A stretch of DNA of 64,000 nucleotides from JAJPJE01 sp963724985 (lineage in GTDB: Bacteria; Acidobacteriota; Terriglobia; Terriglobales; Acidobacteriaceae): positions 62,001 through 126,000 of the forward strand of contig CAVRWV010000021.1 in assembly GCA_963724985.1 (NCBI GenBank), in the 5' to 3' direction. Made by a program: the position numbers and the translations under genes. Positions 38,169 through 47,513 of this stretch are shown here, piece by piece (position 1 is the first letter of the stretch; each line of letters begins with the position of its first letter). The notes beneath the pieces were generated by a model that worked only from the letters and a program-made list of their open reading frames with translations, made no database searches and was not told the DNA's origin.

Positions 38169-38726
38169 TTACTGACCGAGCTTATTGCGAAGATCCCCAA
38201 GGGCGTGCCAGCGGGGATCGGGATCGCTGCGCGCACAGCCGCATTCACCCTGGTTCAGGTTCTGCCCGCAACTGGGGCAGAGTCCCTTGCAATCTTCACG
38301 GCAAACCAGCTTCAGCGGGACTGCCAACAGTAACTGCTCGCGCAGAACGTCTTCCAGCAGCAGTCCGTCGCCCTGGTAATAGCCGATGTCCGCGTCCTCT
38401 TTTGCCAGGCTGATCTCTTCCTTGCCGGCATCGGCGCCCTGCGGACGGTAAAGCAGGTCGAACTTCTTCTCAATCTCTTCGTACACCGGATCAAGACAGC
38501 GGGCGCAAGGTAGCTCCAGCTTCGTCGAGAACTCTCCAACCAGGCGTATGTCCTCGATGTTCACCTTGTGGCCGCGGCTCTCTTCCACCACGGAAGCCTG
38601 GACATCCGCCTTCAGCGGAGCCGATTGCTTCGCGTCCGGGCCGAGGTCCATCGTGCCAGGCTGCCACTCCTCGTGGAATGACTGCTGATCCTCGTGGAGG
38701 TGCAGTTCGCGTAAACTAATGAACAT
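38169..38726 (-). CDS. yceD: DUF177 family protein (YceD)
   Basis: A 185-residue member of the YceD family, which in other bacteria is linked with 23S rRNA processing or stability and nearly always precedes rpmF. Evidence: FISLRELHLHE start, central LELPCARCLDPVYEEI (the CxRC motif) and C-terminal CREDCKGLCPSCGQNLNQGE, a four-Cys metal site. The frame is open for another 41 codons upstream, but the ATG at 38726 begins the conserved part. A plain 109-base gap separates it from rpmF. Confidence 0.92.
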   Translation of the reverse strand: MFISLRELHLHEDQQSFHEEWQPGTMDLGPDAKQSAPLKADVQASVVEESRGHKVNIEDIRLVGEFSTKLELPCARCLDPVYEEIEKKFDLLYRPQGADAGKEEISLAKEDADIGYYQGDGLLLEDVLREQLLLAVPLKLVCREDCKGLCPSCGQNLNQGECGCARSDPDPRWHALGDLRNKLGQ

Positions 38727-38934
38727 CTTAGGGCACACTGCCCCAGCGACGTCTGGCGCTGAGGACGCAATACTCAAGAATAAAGGTCGGCTTACAGTAG
38801 TGTCAACCGATGCGGATCCGTCCGGACGAAGGCTCGGAGGCATAACCAACTCCTGAGGTCGCCCCTAGACTAACCCCATCCGTGTTAATGGCGGAACAAC
38901 TTGCGGGAAAGGTAACCACGAAAATACATGCACA

Positions 38935-38970
38935 CCCCATCCTTCGCGACCGTGCGCAGGATGGGGGCAC
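38935..38970. repeat. Palindrome, probable GGGGCACC-family relative
   Basis: CCCCATCCT at 38935-38943 and AGGATGGGG at 38958-38966 pair perfectly, followed by GCAC. The loop is longer than in other copies. Confidence 0.5.
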
Positions 38971-38997
38971 TGTTCTTGCTTCAGTCTCGTACGCCGT

Positions 38998-39264
38998 TTA
39001 GAGATTCGACTCCGTACCGGTTGCCCGTGCTTGTGCTTCGTCAACCGCGGAACGGCCCTGCTTCACCGCCGATTGCGCCTTTTGCCGAATGGTCTCAACG
39101 CCGCGTTGCACGCGATCGCGGCCCTGTTCGATGCTGTCCCGAGCTGAATCAGCCAGGTCGTTAGCGGTGTCGGACAGGCGGCCGCGCGCTTCGTCACCGC
39201 TCATCGGTGCGAACAGAACGCCCAGTCCAATGCCGACTCCCAGTCCAAAAAGAAATCCCTTCAT
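38998..39264 (-). CDS. YtxH domain-containing protein
   Basis: An 88-residue protein of the YtxH type: a Gly-rich membrane helix (FLFGLGVGIGLGVLFAP) ending in the APxSGxEaR motif (APMSGDEARGRL), followed by a long charged amphipathic helix. Members are linked to general stress; the molecular role is unclear. ATG 39264 has a perfect AGGAGG. Single gene. Confidence 0.9.
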   Translation of the reverse strand: MKGFLFGLGVGIGLGVLFAPMSGDEARGRLSDTANDLADSARDSIEQGRDRVQRGVETIRQKAQSAVKQGRSAVDEAQARATGTESNL

Positions 39265-39502
39265 GCTGCCTCCTGAATTGCTGATGAATTTGTATGGCAC
39301 CTGCATCACCGCGGCGTGCGCGGCTGGGGCGAAAACTCTCGCAATACTCCTCTCAAGATGCAGCCCTTAACCCGCGCGTTTTCCATGAATTCTGCCCATC
39401 GCCGCGAATCAGCGCCTTCCCACATCGGCACTGGTCCCGAGGGCGTGGAACACGATCCAGAAAACAGTCGAGGCGCAACCGTGACTTGTTACACTGTCCG
39501 TC

Positions 39503-40630
39503 ATGATCGACGGGTTCGCCACGTCCGCCGGAACCACACGATTTCGCGACCGTTTCCCGCTGCTCGCCAACGCTGGACATTTCCGTCAACCGCAAGCTCC
39601 GGGCGTGAGCGAACTTTGGCTGTCGTCGATCGGACTGGGCACCTACCTCGGCGAGACCGATGCGGCGTCCGACGTTTCCTACACGCAGTCGATCCTGCAG
39701 GCGCTCCGCTCGGGCATCAATGTGCTCGACACCGCGATCAACTACCGGCACCAGCGCTCGGAGCGCAACATCGGATCGGCGATCAAACAACTGGTCGAAG
39801 CGGGCGAACTGCAGCGTGACGAAATCCTGGTCTGCACCAAGGCCGGCTACCTGCCATTCGATAGCGAACTTCCGGCAGATCAGCGCGATTATCTGCGCAA
39901 GGAATACGTCGAAACCGGAGTCGCTCCGACTGGCGAGATTGCGGGCGGCATGCATTGCATGGCGCCGAGATACCTGGGCGATCAACTCGAACGCAGCCAG
40001 CGCAATACGGGACTGCAAACGCTGGACGTCTTCTATCTTCACAATCCCGAATCGCAATTGGGATACGTGACGCCTGACGTTTTTCGCGACCGCCTGCGCA
40101 GCGCATTTCGCTGGGCGGAAGATGCGGTCGACGATGGCAAGATTCGCTGGTACGGCATCGCTACCTGGAACGGACTGCGCGTCGCGCCCGGCGATCGCAG
40201 TTACATGAACCTGGAGCTGGTGATGGAAACCGCCCATGAGGCTGGCGGGAACGACCATCATTTTCGCTTTGTGCAATTGCCACTGAATCTCGCCATGACC
40301 GAGGCTTATGGTCTCGGCAATCAGAGCCTGCGCGGCGAACGCGGATCCGTGTTGTCGCTCGCCGATCAATATGGAATCGCGGTAGTCGCCAGCGCGACGC
40401 TGCACCAGGGCCAGCTGACTCGCGGCGTTCCGGACAAGCTAAAAGAAGTGATCGGATTGCCAACCGATGCGGAGACCGCCATACAGTTCGTGCGTTCGGC
40501 TCCTTCGCTCGCCACGGCGCTGGTCGGCATGAGCCGCCCTGATCATGTGCTCGAAAATATTAAAGTGGCCGCCCGGCCGCTGATGACCATCGAAGAATGG
40601 GAAGGGCTCTTCTCTCCCGCCGAGTCCTGA
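39503..40630 (+). CDS. Aldo/keto reductase
   Basis: A 375-residue NADP-dependent oxidoreductase of the TIM-barrel AKR superfamily. The catalytic tetrad is readable: Asp and Tyr in LDTAINYRHQRSERNIG, Lys in VCTKAGYLP, His in FYLHNPE. The C-terminal cofactor region includes VGMSRPDHVLEN. It is longer than typical (about 320), with an insert around residues 110-160 and 225-260. Substrate unknown. The lipocalin gene follows 20 bases after its stop on the same strand. Confidence 0.9.
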   Translation: MIDGFATSAGTTRFRDRFPLLANAGHFRQPQAPGVSELWLSSIGLGTYLGETDAASDVSYTQSILQALRSGINVLDTAINYRHQRSERNIGSAIKQLVEAGELQRDEILVCTKAGYLPFDSELPADQRDYLRKEYVETGVAPTGEIAGGMHCMAPRYLGDQLERSQRNTGLQTLDVFYLHNPESQLGYVTPDVFRDRLRSAFRWAEDAVDDGKIRWYGIATWNGLRVAPGDRSYMNLELVMETAHEAGGNDHHFRFVQLPLNLAMTEAYGLGNQSLRGERGSVLSLADQYGIAVVASATLHQGQLTRGVPDKLKEVIGLPTDAETAIQFVRSAPSLATALVGMSRPDHVLENIKVAARPLMTIEEWEGLFSPAES

Positions 40631-40650
40631 AACTTTGCAAAGGTGCAGTG

Positions 40651-41212
40651 ATGGATCGCAGGTACAAGTACGCCCTTGCCGCCGCGGGCGCAGTTGCGGG
40701 AATGCGTGACGGTCGCTTATGCCGCGCGGAAAACTGAGCCGCTCGTTACCGTTCGACAGGTCGATCTGAATCGATATGCCGGAACGTGGTACGAGATCGC
40801 GCGCTATCCCAATCGCTTTCAGAAGAAGTGCGACGGCGATACCACGGCACTGTACTTGTTGCGCGACGACGGCACTGTCGGCGTTCTGAACAGTTGCCGC
40901 AAATCCGACGGCACCGTTACTTCGAACAAGGGCACCGCAAAGGTGGTCGACCCGGCGACGAATGCGAAGCTCAAAGTTACTTTCTTCTGGCCGTTTTCGG
41001 GCGACTACTGGATTCTCGATCTCGCGCCCGACTACAGTTATGCGGTTGTCGGCGAGCCGAGCCGCAAATATCTTTGGATCTTGAGTCGCACCCCGCAAAT
41101 GGATGAAACGACTTATCGCGAGATCACCGAGCGCATACGTTTCCTGGGCTACGATCCGGCGCGCCTGATGAAAACTAAACAGAGCGATCGCTCGCACACC
41201 AAGACCGGCTGA
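40651..41212 (+). CDS. blc: Blc-type lipocalin lipoprotein, frame break in signal peptide
   Basis: The mature domain (from about 40703) is a bacterial lipocalin: LNRYAGTWYEIARYPNRFQK has the hallmark GxWYEIA, with WILDLAPDYSYAVVGEPSRK and the C-terminal LGYD. The signal peptide is in another frame, starting at ATG 40651 with AAAGGTG upstream (DRRYKYALAAAGAVAG). Removing one A at 40701/40702 joins the frames as AVAG-C, a proper lipobox, and gives 186 residues. Blc is an outer-membrane lipoprotein that binds fatty acids or lysophospholipid during envelope stress. Likely intact in the organism. Confidence 0.88.
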
Positions 41213-41413
41213 CGGATCTGTCGGATCTTCCAATCTCGGCTGCTGTTTTCAGCAATTTAAAGTTCCCATTAACAAACGAAGTAGAAGGCGACTCTGTCGA
41301 TTCCCTCCGCATCCTAGTGTCGTTGCGTAACACCGAACCCTTCAACGCGTTCGCCGCAAGTCCTCCCAGGGAAGATCTCAGGTTCAAATTCCAAGCAAGA
41401 GAGGGAGAGCACT

Positions 41414-42487
41414 ATGTCCCATCACCTCGACTGTCCCATCGCTCGTCAAGACGTTCGCCTCGACATCACCGACCTCTACGTATTCCGTGGCGAAACGGGA
41501 ACCGTGTTTGTGATCAACGTCTGCCACTCCATCGCAGGGCCGATTCCGGTACCTGGATACCATCCGGAGGGCATGTACGAATTCAAGGTCGATCTCAACG
41601 GCGATGCCGTCGAAGACGTCACCTATCGCATTATCTTCGACGAGCGTGACCAGCAAGGAAAGCAGCGCTACGTCGTGCGGTCCATCCGAGGTGCAGAGGC
41701 CGTAGATCCACACGCGCCCGGAACCGTCGTCGCGCAGGGCGTAACTGGTGAGACCGTCACCGCGGCGGGCGGTGTGCGCGTTTGGGCCGGCAAGGCTGGT
41801 GATCCGTTTTGGATTGAGCCAGATGTGCTACACGCGGTCGGCCACGCGTTTCAGGACGGCACAGTCGTCGACCTGTCTGGATGGGATCCAAGCAAAGCGA
41901 AGAACCTGTTCGCCGGACAAACCGTGTATTCGATCGTGCTCGAACTGCCCGACAGCGAGTTGCTCGCAGGCGCAGGCGGCGAGCGTCGCATCGGAGTGTG
42001 GGCGGTGGCAACGCTCGCTACTGATGCTGGCGGATGGCGAAGGATCAACCGCATCGGTCTCCCGATGCTTCCTCCGCTGTTTACTCAGTACAACGAAGAT
42101 CTCGGCAACCGTCTGAATGCCGGGCGTCCAGCCGACGACTTCTCCACTCACGGAGCGACCGTCGCCAAGGCAATTGCAGGCGTCGTTGCCGCCTATGGAA
42201 CCGCACAAGATCCCCGAGCTTACGGGGAGAAGGTTGCGCATCGCTGCTGCCCCAACATTCTCCCGTATGAGGTCGGAACGCCGGCTGTGTTCAGCTTCGC
42301 CGAGTGGAACGGCCGCTCCCTCACGGACAACGCGCCCGATGTTATGTTCTCGATGGCGGCGAACACGCCAATTCGCCTCGGCATCGGCAAAGAATCGGTC
42401 ACGTCGAAACCGTCGACGACTTTCCCATACGTTCCGTCCGCAGCCTTGATCGGCAGTTCTCAAGAAGCGGAGCGTGGAGCGGTATAG
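41414..42487 (+). CDS. DUF4331 family protein
   Basis: A 357-residue protein of the DUF4331 group: it begins SHHLDCPIARQDVRLDITDL then YVF, the family signature (SSHreaP...D.tDvYvF), and has FKVDLNGDAVEDVTYRIIF. No signal peptide is visible, unlike many relatives. The biochemical function of the family is not established. GGGAG precedes the ATG. The upstream 200 bases hold no gene. Confidence 0.82.
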   Translation: MSHHLDCPIARQDVRLDITDLYVFRGETGTVFVINVCHSIAGPIPVPGYHPEGMYEFKVDLNGDAVEDVTYRIIFDERDQQGKQRYVVRSIRGAEAVDPHAPGTVVAQGVTGETVTAAGGVRVWAGKAGDPFWIEPDVLHAVGHAFQDGTVVDLSGWDPSKAKNLFAGQTVYSIVLELPDSELLAGAGGERRIGVWAVATLATDAGGWRRINRIGLPMLPPLFTQYNEDLGNRLNAGRPADDFSTHGATVAKAIAGVVAAYGTAQDPRAYGEKVAHRCCPNILPYEVGTPAVFSFAEWNGRSLTDNAPDVMFSMAANTPIRLGIGKESVTSKPSTTFPYVPSAALIGSSQEAERGAV

Positions 42488-42519
42488 AACGCGCCAAGCT
42501 CGCCATCTTTTGGTTTGCG

Positions 42520-43598
42520 TTACGGCCGGATCGCCCAGGCTAAACCGTCCGGCTCGCCGCCAACGTCGATGTGTCCCGTCACCGCGAATGTCTTCAGGTC
42601 GACAACAACGACGTAGTTGTCGGGGCTGCAGGCGATGAAGGCACGACTGCCATCCGGCTCGATCAGAATGCCCGCGGCTCCGTGACCGATTGGCACTCGC
42701 TTGAATTCCTTGCGCGAGGCCGCGTCGTAGACGACCAGATTGCCATCGCGCAGACTCGAAATCAGCACCAGCTTTCCATCGGGAGTGAACTTCAGCCGGT
42801 TCGCGCCGAAGACCTTCGCGTCGAGCGTGGCTGTCACGGTCCGTTTGGCCGAGATCGATCACCGAGAGCGTACCGTCCTGCGGCATTCGCGGTCCATAGC
42901 TCGCGTCCATCCGGCGAAACGTCAAATCCCTCGGAACCTTTGCCAACAGGAATGACTGTCTGATTCCAATCCGTACGCGGCTGATTCCCTCCCGGCGGCG
43001 GAGGAGGCGCCCTGCGGCGCACTCCCGAAGGAGGCGGTCCCATCGGCGGCAGCGTGACCTGTTCCAGAACACTCACCGTCGCGGAGCTCACGTTCGTTGT
43101 GTAGATCTGCTTCTGGTCCGCGGTGACGTAGAGCATGTGCGTGCGGTTCTGTCCGGTGCCCATGATCCAATCGACCTTGGCAGACGCGGGATCGTAGCTC
43201 GCGACGGCCTTCGCGCCTTCCGCGGTGAACCAGACTTTCCCTCCAACAAAGAAGAGTCCGTGTGGGCCATTCAAGGCGCCGGTGTCGATATCGGGCAGCG
43301 CCTTCTGCGCAACGAGGTCGATGACCGAAAGAGCATGGTAGCGTCCGCCACCATAGATCGAAACATACGCGGTCTTCCCGTCAGACGACGCGATCACTTC
43401 GTGCGGGTCCGGACCGACGGGAGCACGTGCGACGACTTGCAGCGTCTTCGGATCCACGATGGCAAGTGTGTGGTCATGCTTGGAGAGCGCGAGCAGCGAG
43501 CGACTCGGCGTCGATTGGGCGACAACTCCGATTGCGGTGAAGAGAGAGAACGCCAACGCGGTGAGGGCGATGAGCACTGCAGGAATTGTAGATCGCAT
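42520..43598 (-). pseudogene. Secreted YncE-like beta-propeller protein, two frame breaks
   Basis: A corrected 358-residue exported seven-blade-type propeller. Signal peptide RSTIPAVLIALTALAF... ending VVAQS. Blade repeats include HDHTLAIVDPKTLQVVARA, LSVIDLGQ, LWTANA and VVVDLKTFAVTGHIDVGG, with a Pro-rich insert (PPMGPPPSGVRRRAPPPPPG). Three frames are used: one to about 42880, a middle one (DGTLSVIDLG), and the last from about 42850 (KRTVTATLDAKV). Two +1 insertions explain this. YncE-like proteins bind DNA or scaffold at the periplasm; the role here is unknown. ATG 43598 is chosen over the non-signal upstream frame. Confidence 0.78.
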
Positions 43599-43784
43599 CG
43601 TTCTGCTCCAGTGAGTTCGGACGGCAGCTCCCAAGTCTAATCCTGAATGCGTTGGGGAGCACCAGCGCCGGGAAGAGCGGCCCGGCCATCTCAACTTCTG
43701 TTTGCTCGCATCGGTCTGTTAACTACCGCAACATCCTTGTAGCTGAGACTCACCAACCCGAATGAAGCCGAAAGGAGCCCTCCT

Positions 43785-44213
43785 GTGAAACCTCTATCTG
43801 AACAGCTTCAAGATTTATCCCAACGCGCCAAGAAAATCGAAGATTCCGCTGCTGCAACCCGCCAGAAGAATCAGGCGGAACTGCAGCGCCGCCATGATCA
43901 ACTGAAGTCTGACATCGAATCCACTGGAAAGAAGCTGGAGACCTCTGCTGCCGAGGCCAAGGCGGACGTCCGCTCGGGATGGGCCGATATTAAGCTTCGG
44001 ATCGACGAGCGTCTTGCGATTGCACACGCGAAGATCCAGGAGCGTAAAGCCGAGCGGGACGTGAACAGGGCTGAAAGCCGGGCAGAGGCCGCAGAAGCCG
44101 ACGCGGCAGATGCGGTCGCGCTCGCGGTGTATGTCCTCGACCAAGCCGAATACGCGGTGATCAACGCTGCGCTCGACCGAGCCATCGCCGATAGTCTTCG
44201 CGCTGCAGCGTGA
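43785..44213 (+). CDS. Coiled-coil protein of unknown function
   Basis: A 142-residue, almost entirely helical and strongly charged protein (RAKKIEDSAAATRQKNQAEL, KIQERKAERDVNRAESRAEA), with an Ala/Asp-rich C-terminal third (VLDQAEYAVINAALDRAIAD). The start is GTG 43785 with AAAGGAG. Similar stress-linked coiled-coil proteins occur in many bacteria but I cannot name a family. No membrane segment. Confidence 0.7.
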   Translation: MKPLSEQLQDLSQRAKKIEDSAAATRQKNQAELQRRHDQLKSDIESTGKKLETSAAEAKADVRSGWADIKLRIDERLAIAHAKIQERKAERDVNRAESRAEAAEADAADAVALAVYVLDQAEYAVINAALDRAIADSLRAAA

Positions 44214-44331
44214 GGAGCACCGAACTCTCGATCGAGGACAAGCTCGATGTCCCAGGTTCGTCTTCGTTGGACTAATCTGGGTTGGTCCGCGCCCGCTGAG
44301 TAACACCGGGGAAGGATTGCGAAGATGTTTT

Positions 44332-44375
44332 CCCCAGGTTAGCGTCCAAAAGAAAGGACGCGAACCTGGGGCACC
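44332..44375. repeat. Palindromic element, GGGGCACC family, copy 4
   Basis: CCCCAGGTTAGCGTCC, loop AAAAGAAA, GGACGCGAACCTGGGGCACC. Nearly identical arms recur at 52661-52700. Confidence 0.75.
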
Positions 44376-44410
44376 AAGCCGGTCGAAACTGCCCCCACTC
44401 AAGCAATCCA

Positions 44411-44932
44411 TCACATGAACGAGAGGACGCCGATCACTGCTCCCGCCACTACCAGCAGTGCCGGGTTTACCTTGTATCGCATCAAGATAAGCAAGGTGCC
44501 AACAGAGATGGCGGCGGTTTCTGTGCCGGTAATCGCACCCTTAGCCATGCTGAAGCAGCCAGCCAGCAGGAGTCCGATTGAAACAGGCGCAAGACCTTGT
44601 TGAATGGATGTTCTCCATGGCCACTTCTCCAGCTTCTTCCAGCCACGGGCCACGATAAACGCGAGAACAGCGGTCGGTCCGAAGAAGGCAACCAGCACGG
44701 CGGCGGCACCAAGGAATCCACCTGCCCACTGTCCTATTGGAACGATCATCATCATATTCGGACCCGGAGCCATCTGGCCCACGCTGTATAAGTGGATCAA
44801 CTGGGGAAACGTAAGCCACTTATGGACGTCGACGGTCAGGATCTTCATCTCGGGAAATGCAGCCATGCCGCCACCGACGGTGAGGAGGGATAAGTAGGCG
44901 AATACACGCACAAGAGCCGGAATCTGGTTCAT
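44411..44932 (-). CDS. Chromate transporter, second half-protein
   Basis: A 173-residue membrane protein of the short-chain CHR family. It has the N-terminal FAYLSLLTVGGGMAAFPEMK (family F..GG..aaip pattern), PQLIHLYSVGQMAPGPNMM (QxxPGP-like region) and about six helices. Short CHR proteins work as heterodimers, and the partner gene overlaps this one by four bases (ATGA). CHR proteins export chromate, or sulfate-like oxyanions, by ion-coupled exchange. Confidence 0.88.
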   Translation of the reverse strand: MNQIPALVRVFAYLSLLTVGGGMAAFPEMKILTVDVHKWLTFPQLIHLYSVGQMAPGPNMMMIVPIGQWAGGFLGAAAVLVAFFGPTAVLAFIVARGWKKLEKWPWRTSIQQGLAPVSIGLLLAGCFSMAKGAITGTETAAISVGTLLILMRYKVNPALLVVAGAVIGVLSFM

Positions 44933-45540
44933 TGCGCCACACTTTCCTTCTGCGCTTTGCGAGGCCGATGGAAGAGGATCGCCAGGATGCCGACGCCTAT
45001 CAGCGTACGTGGAACACCCAAGTGCAGGCGGTTCACGGCAATCACAGTCATCGCCATAAAGACGAAGTCGAACTTTCCTTCGAGCGACTTCTTGCTGAGC
45101 CCAACAACTGTGGAGAGAATCAAGCCAACGGCCGCGGCCGCGACGCCTTTCAGCGCGGCGGTAACCCAGACGTGGTCACCGTGGATTCGGTAGAACACTC
45201 CAACGGCATACATGAGCACAGCGCCCGGCACGCAGATGCCGATGACGGCGACAATTGAACCCAGCGCACCGCGCAACTTCTCGCCCACCAGGATCGCCAT
45301 GTTGGTTGCGTTCAACCCAGGAAGGCTCTGGCTGATGGAAAGCATTTCGACGAATTCCTTATCGTCGATCCAGTGACGTTTGGTGACCAGGCTACCGCGA
45401 AGATACGGCACGACACCGCCGAAGCTGGTGGCGCCGATGATCAGGAACTCCAGGAATATCTGGCCAATTGAGACTCGAGCCTGATTGGCAACCGCGCTGC
45501 TCCCGGGTTGCACTTTCGGTATTGCGCCGGCGTCGCTCAT
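44929..45540 (-). CDS. Chromate transporter, first half-protein
   Basis: A 203-residue CHR-family half-protein: IFLEFLIIGATSFGGVVPYL, a DDKEFVEMLSISQSLPGLNA motif (family QxlPGp region) and GLSKKSLEGKF. Together with the downstream 173-residue half it makes one two-gene CHR transporter. It follows the unknown protein at 45584-46576 by 43 bases on the same strand, so the three may be one operon. Whether it exports chromate or another oxyanion cannot be told. Confidence 0.88.
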   Translation of the reverse strand: MSDAGAIPKVQPGSSAVANQARVSIGQIFLEFLIIGATSFGGVVPYLRGSLVTKRHWIDDKEFVEMLSISQSLPGLNATNMAILVGEKLRGALGSIVAVIGICVPGAVLMYAVGVFYRIHGDHVWVTAALKGVAAAAVGLILSTVVGLSKKSLEGKFDFVFMAMTVIAVNRLHLGVPRTLIGVGILAILFHRPRKAQKESVAQ

Positions 45541-45583
45541 ACCCTGGGGCTCCTTTCTGCTGGACGACAGACCATCGTCTGAG

Positions 45584-46576
45584 CTACTCGTGCGACTTGG
45601 GTGGATTACCCAGTAGCCGGTACACCGTCGCTGTTTTGGTCGCGTTCAGCGCGATGTATTCCTCGGCCGAGTATTGCAAGGAGATGAAGAACGCCTCCGC
45701 TCGTCTTAGTGCCTCTTGTCCAAGCTGGGCGCGATCGTGGAACCGGAATTGGAAGGCGAACTCTCCAATCAACGGACGGTGCTCTCCGCGGGTACGCCAG
45801 ATCGCCACATTGGCCTTGGACGTAATGCCCTGACCGAAATCGAGCGTGCCGATGTCTTGCAGCACCTCCTCAATGATCGTGTTGCTGACCAGTTTGATCT
45901 CTTCTTTCGGTTCCTTTTTTACTTGAGCGAGCGCCGGTAGTAGCTCGACTAGAGCGTCCATATCACGCACATTGTCGTGGCCCATCCCAATCGCGCTGCG
46001 CAAGAACTGGACGTTATGGGAAAAGAGCAGACGAATGCCGCCCAGCTTTTCCCGCAAAGGCAAAGCTTGACACTTGAACTTGACGCGATGATCGCCAAGG
46101 ATATGAGGCCGGACGTCGGTCTCAGCGGCGACCTGCATATCGGGGTGCCGGAACTTGAACACGATCTCAGGATCGCCAATTGGAAACCCATCCTTGTAGG
46201 GAATTCTGCGGCGCAGGATGAAAGCGTTGTTGTATAGGCGAAAGTCCTCAGTATCGACAAACAGCACTTCGCGTATCTTGATCGGTTCGGAATCGTAGTC
46301 ATGTTTCGCGAAGTGCACACCGTGCTCTTTGGCCGGCTGGTTCATTACCTTTCCGAAGTCAAAGAGGCTCTCTCGCGAATGAAACTTATTTGGCTTCAGA
46401 ATAAGTTTGCAGCAAAGGTACTCGACGTGATGGATCGGCATACCGTCGGCATACACACCGGGCTTCAGTTGAGGGACGCGCCCCACCCAACTAGGGGTTA
46501 CCGCTTCTCTGGCCTGCGGCATTGGTGTGATGATCGGTTGGGTTCCAGTTCGTGCAACTTCTTTGAGCTGTGCCAT
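45584..46576 (-). CDS. Unknown protein with possible CYTH/triphosphate-tunnel resemblance
   Basis: A 330-residue soluble protein with no signal peptide. A central stretch, EVLFVDTEDFRLYNNAFILR then RR and PEIVFKFRHPD, follows the CYTH pattern of yFDTpdlrLyraGfaLRvR then lelK, and residues near HHVEYLCCKLIL could be the first strand. The exact ExExK triad is not present. A late strand, IGEFAFQFRF, would fit a tunnel wall. If real it could bind polyphosphate, but that is inference. It leads the chromate-transporter pair by 43 bases. I do not recognise the family with confidence. Confidence 0.6.
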   Translation of the reverse strand: MAQLKEVARTGTQPIITPMPQAREAVTPSWVGRVPQLKPGVYADGMPIHHVEYLCCKLILKPNKFHSRESLFDFGKVMNQPAKEHGVHFAKHDYDSEPIKIREVLFVDTEDFRLYNNAFILRRRIPYKDGFPIGDPEIVFKFRHPDMQVAAETDVRPHILGDHRVKFKCQALPLREKLGGIRLLFSHNVQFLRSAIGMGHDNVRDMDALVELLPALAQVKKEPKEEIKLVSNTIIEEVLQDIGTLDFGQGITSKANVAIWRTRGEHRPLIGEFAFQFRFHDRAQLGQEALRRAEAFFISLQYSAEEYIALNATKTATVYRLLGNPPKSHE

Positions 46577-46774
46577 CGTCGCCCCTCACTAGAGATTTCT
46601 TCTCGATATAAAGTTCCCTTCCGAAGAATAGGAAAGGCCTGAGTAGCCCGTAACTGGCAAAATTACTGATCCACATATGCGAAAAGCTCATGGTCTACAG
46701 CAAGGAACGGCCGACTCTGCTGGCTATCAGCGTGCTCACCTGGCGACATCCTAGAAATGCCGGTATGAGACGAA

Positions 46775-47440
46775 GTGCCTGGTATGAAACTTGCCGCATT
46801 ACGCTGTGGACTAGCCGTAGCTTTGCTGACACTCGCTCCATTGCTCGCGCAACAAGGGCCTGCGAATTCACAGAGCTCTTCTAAGACTGGCGCCAGCGTG
46901 CCCTGGGAAGTCGCACTCACCGTCGACGGGTACCTGCTTCCTGATCAGGATGACTATATCGATCCGACGCTATCGGCAGATCGCGGGCGGCTCCACCTGG
47001 AGGGTCGGTACAACTATGAAAATCTGAGAACCGGTTCGCTGTGGATCGGCTACAACATCAGCGCCGGGAAGAAAGTGGTGTTTCACCTCACGCCCATGAT
47101 TGGCGGCGTTTTTGGCCGGACGACCGGCGTCGCTCCGGGTTTTGAGGCCTCGCTGGCATACAAGAGGATCAAGGCATCGATTTCCAACGAATATGTTTTC
47201 GATACAAACCACAAGTCTGGAAACTTCTATTACAGCTGGCCGCAGCTGACCTATTCTCCGAGAGAATCGCTTCGGGTGGGGCTAGTGGCACAGCGTACCA
47301 AGGCGTTCCAAACCAAACTCGATACGCAGCGCGGTTTCCTGGTTGGTCTCGCTTACAAGAAAGCGGAATTCACAACCTACGTCTTCAATGTTGGCTGGAC
47401 AGAGCCGAGCGTCGTTCTTGAAATTGGCTGGAGTTTTTGA
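46775..47440 (+). CDS. Putative outer-membrane beta-barrel protein
   Basis: A 221-residue protein with a signal peptide (KLAALRCGLAVALLTLAPLLAQ) and alternating hydrophobic/polar strands (YNYENLRTGSLWIGYNIS, KVVFHLTPMIGGVFGRT, SLRVGLVAQRTKAF), ending in WSF. A C-terminal aromatic Phe is the usual recognition mark of outer-membrane barrels. Length suggests about eight to ten strands. GTG 46775 and ATG 46784 are both possible starts. No family recognised. Divergent from the unknown-chromate operon. Confidence 0.72.
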   Translation: MPGMKLAALRCGLAVALLTLAPLLAQQGPANSQSSSKTGASVPWEVALTVDGYLLPDQDDYIDPTLSADRGRLHLEGRYNYENLRTGSLWIGYNISAGKKVVFHLTPMIGGVFGRTTGVAPGFEASLAYKRIKASISNEYVFDTNHKSGNFYYSWPQLTYSPRESLRVGLVAQRTKAFQTKLDTQRGFLVGLAYKKAEFTTYVFNVGWTEPSVVLEIGWSF

Positions 47441-47454
47441 GTGCTAAGTCAGGG

Positions 47455-47479
47455 CCTGGGCTAAAGTCCAGACCTACCC
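47455..47479. repeat. Dispersed GGGCTAAAG palindrome
   Basis: CCTGGGCTAAAGTCCAGACC then TACCC. Same unit as the insert within the repeat at 36699-36762 (there GGGCTAAAGCCCAGACCTACC). Confidence 0.55.
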
Positions 47480-47513
47480 ACATCGCTCCGGCGCCGATTA
47501 TGGTGAAGACGAT

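Noticed and set aside
39353..40405. A 350-codon minus-strand ORF opposite the aldo/keto reductase
   Set aside because: Arg-rich mirror translation; the reductase tetrad is intact on the plus strand.
41382..41393. GGTTCAAATTCC, tRNA T-loop-like string
   Set aside because: Flanking bases do not form a T stem and no acceptor, D or anticodon arm can be placed.
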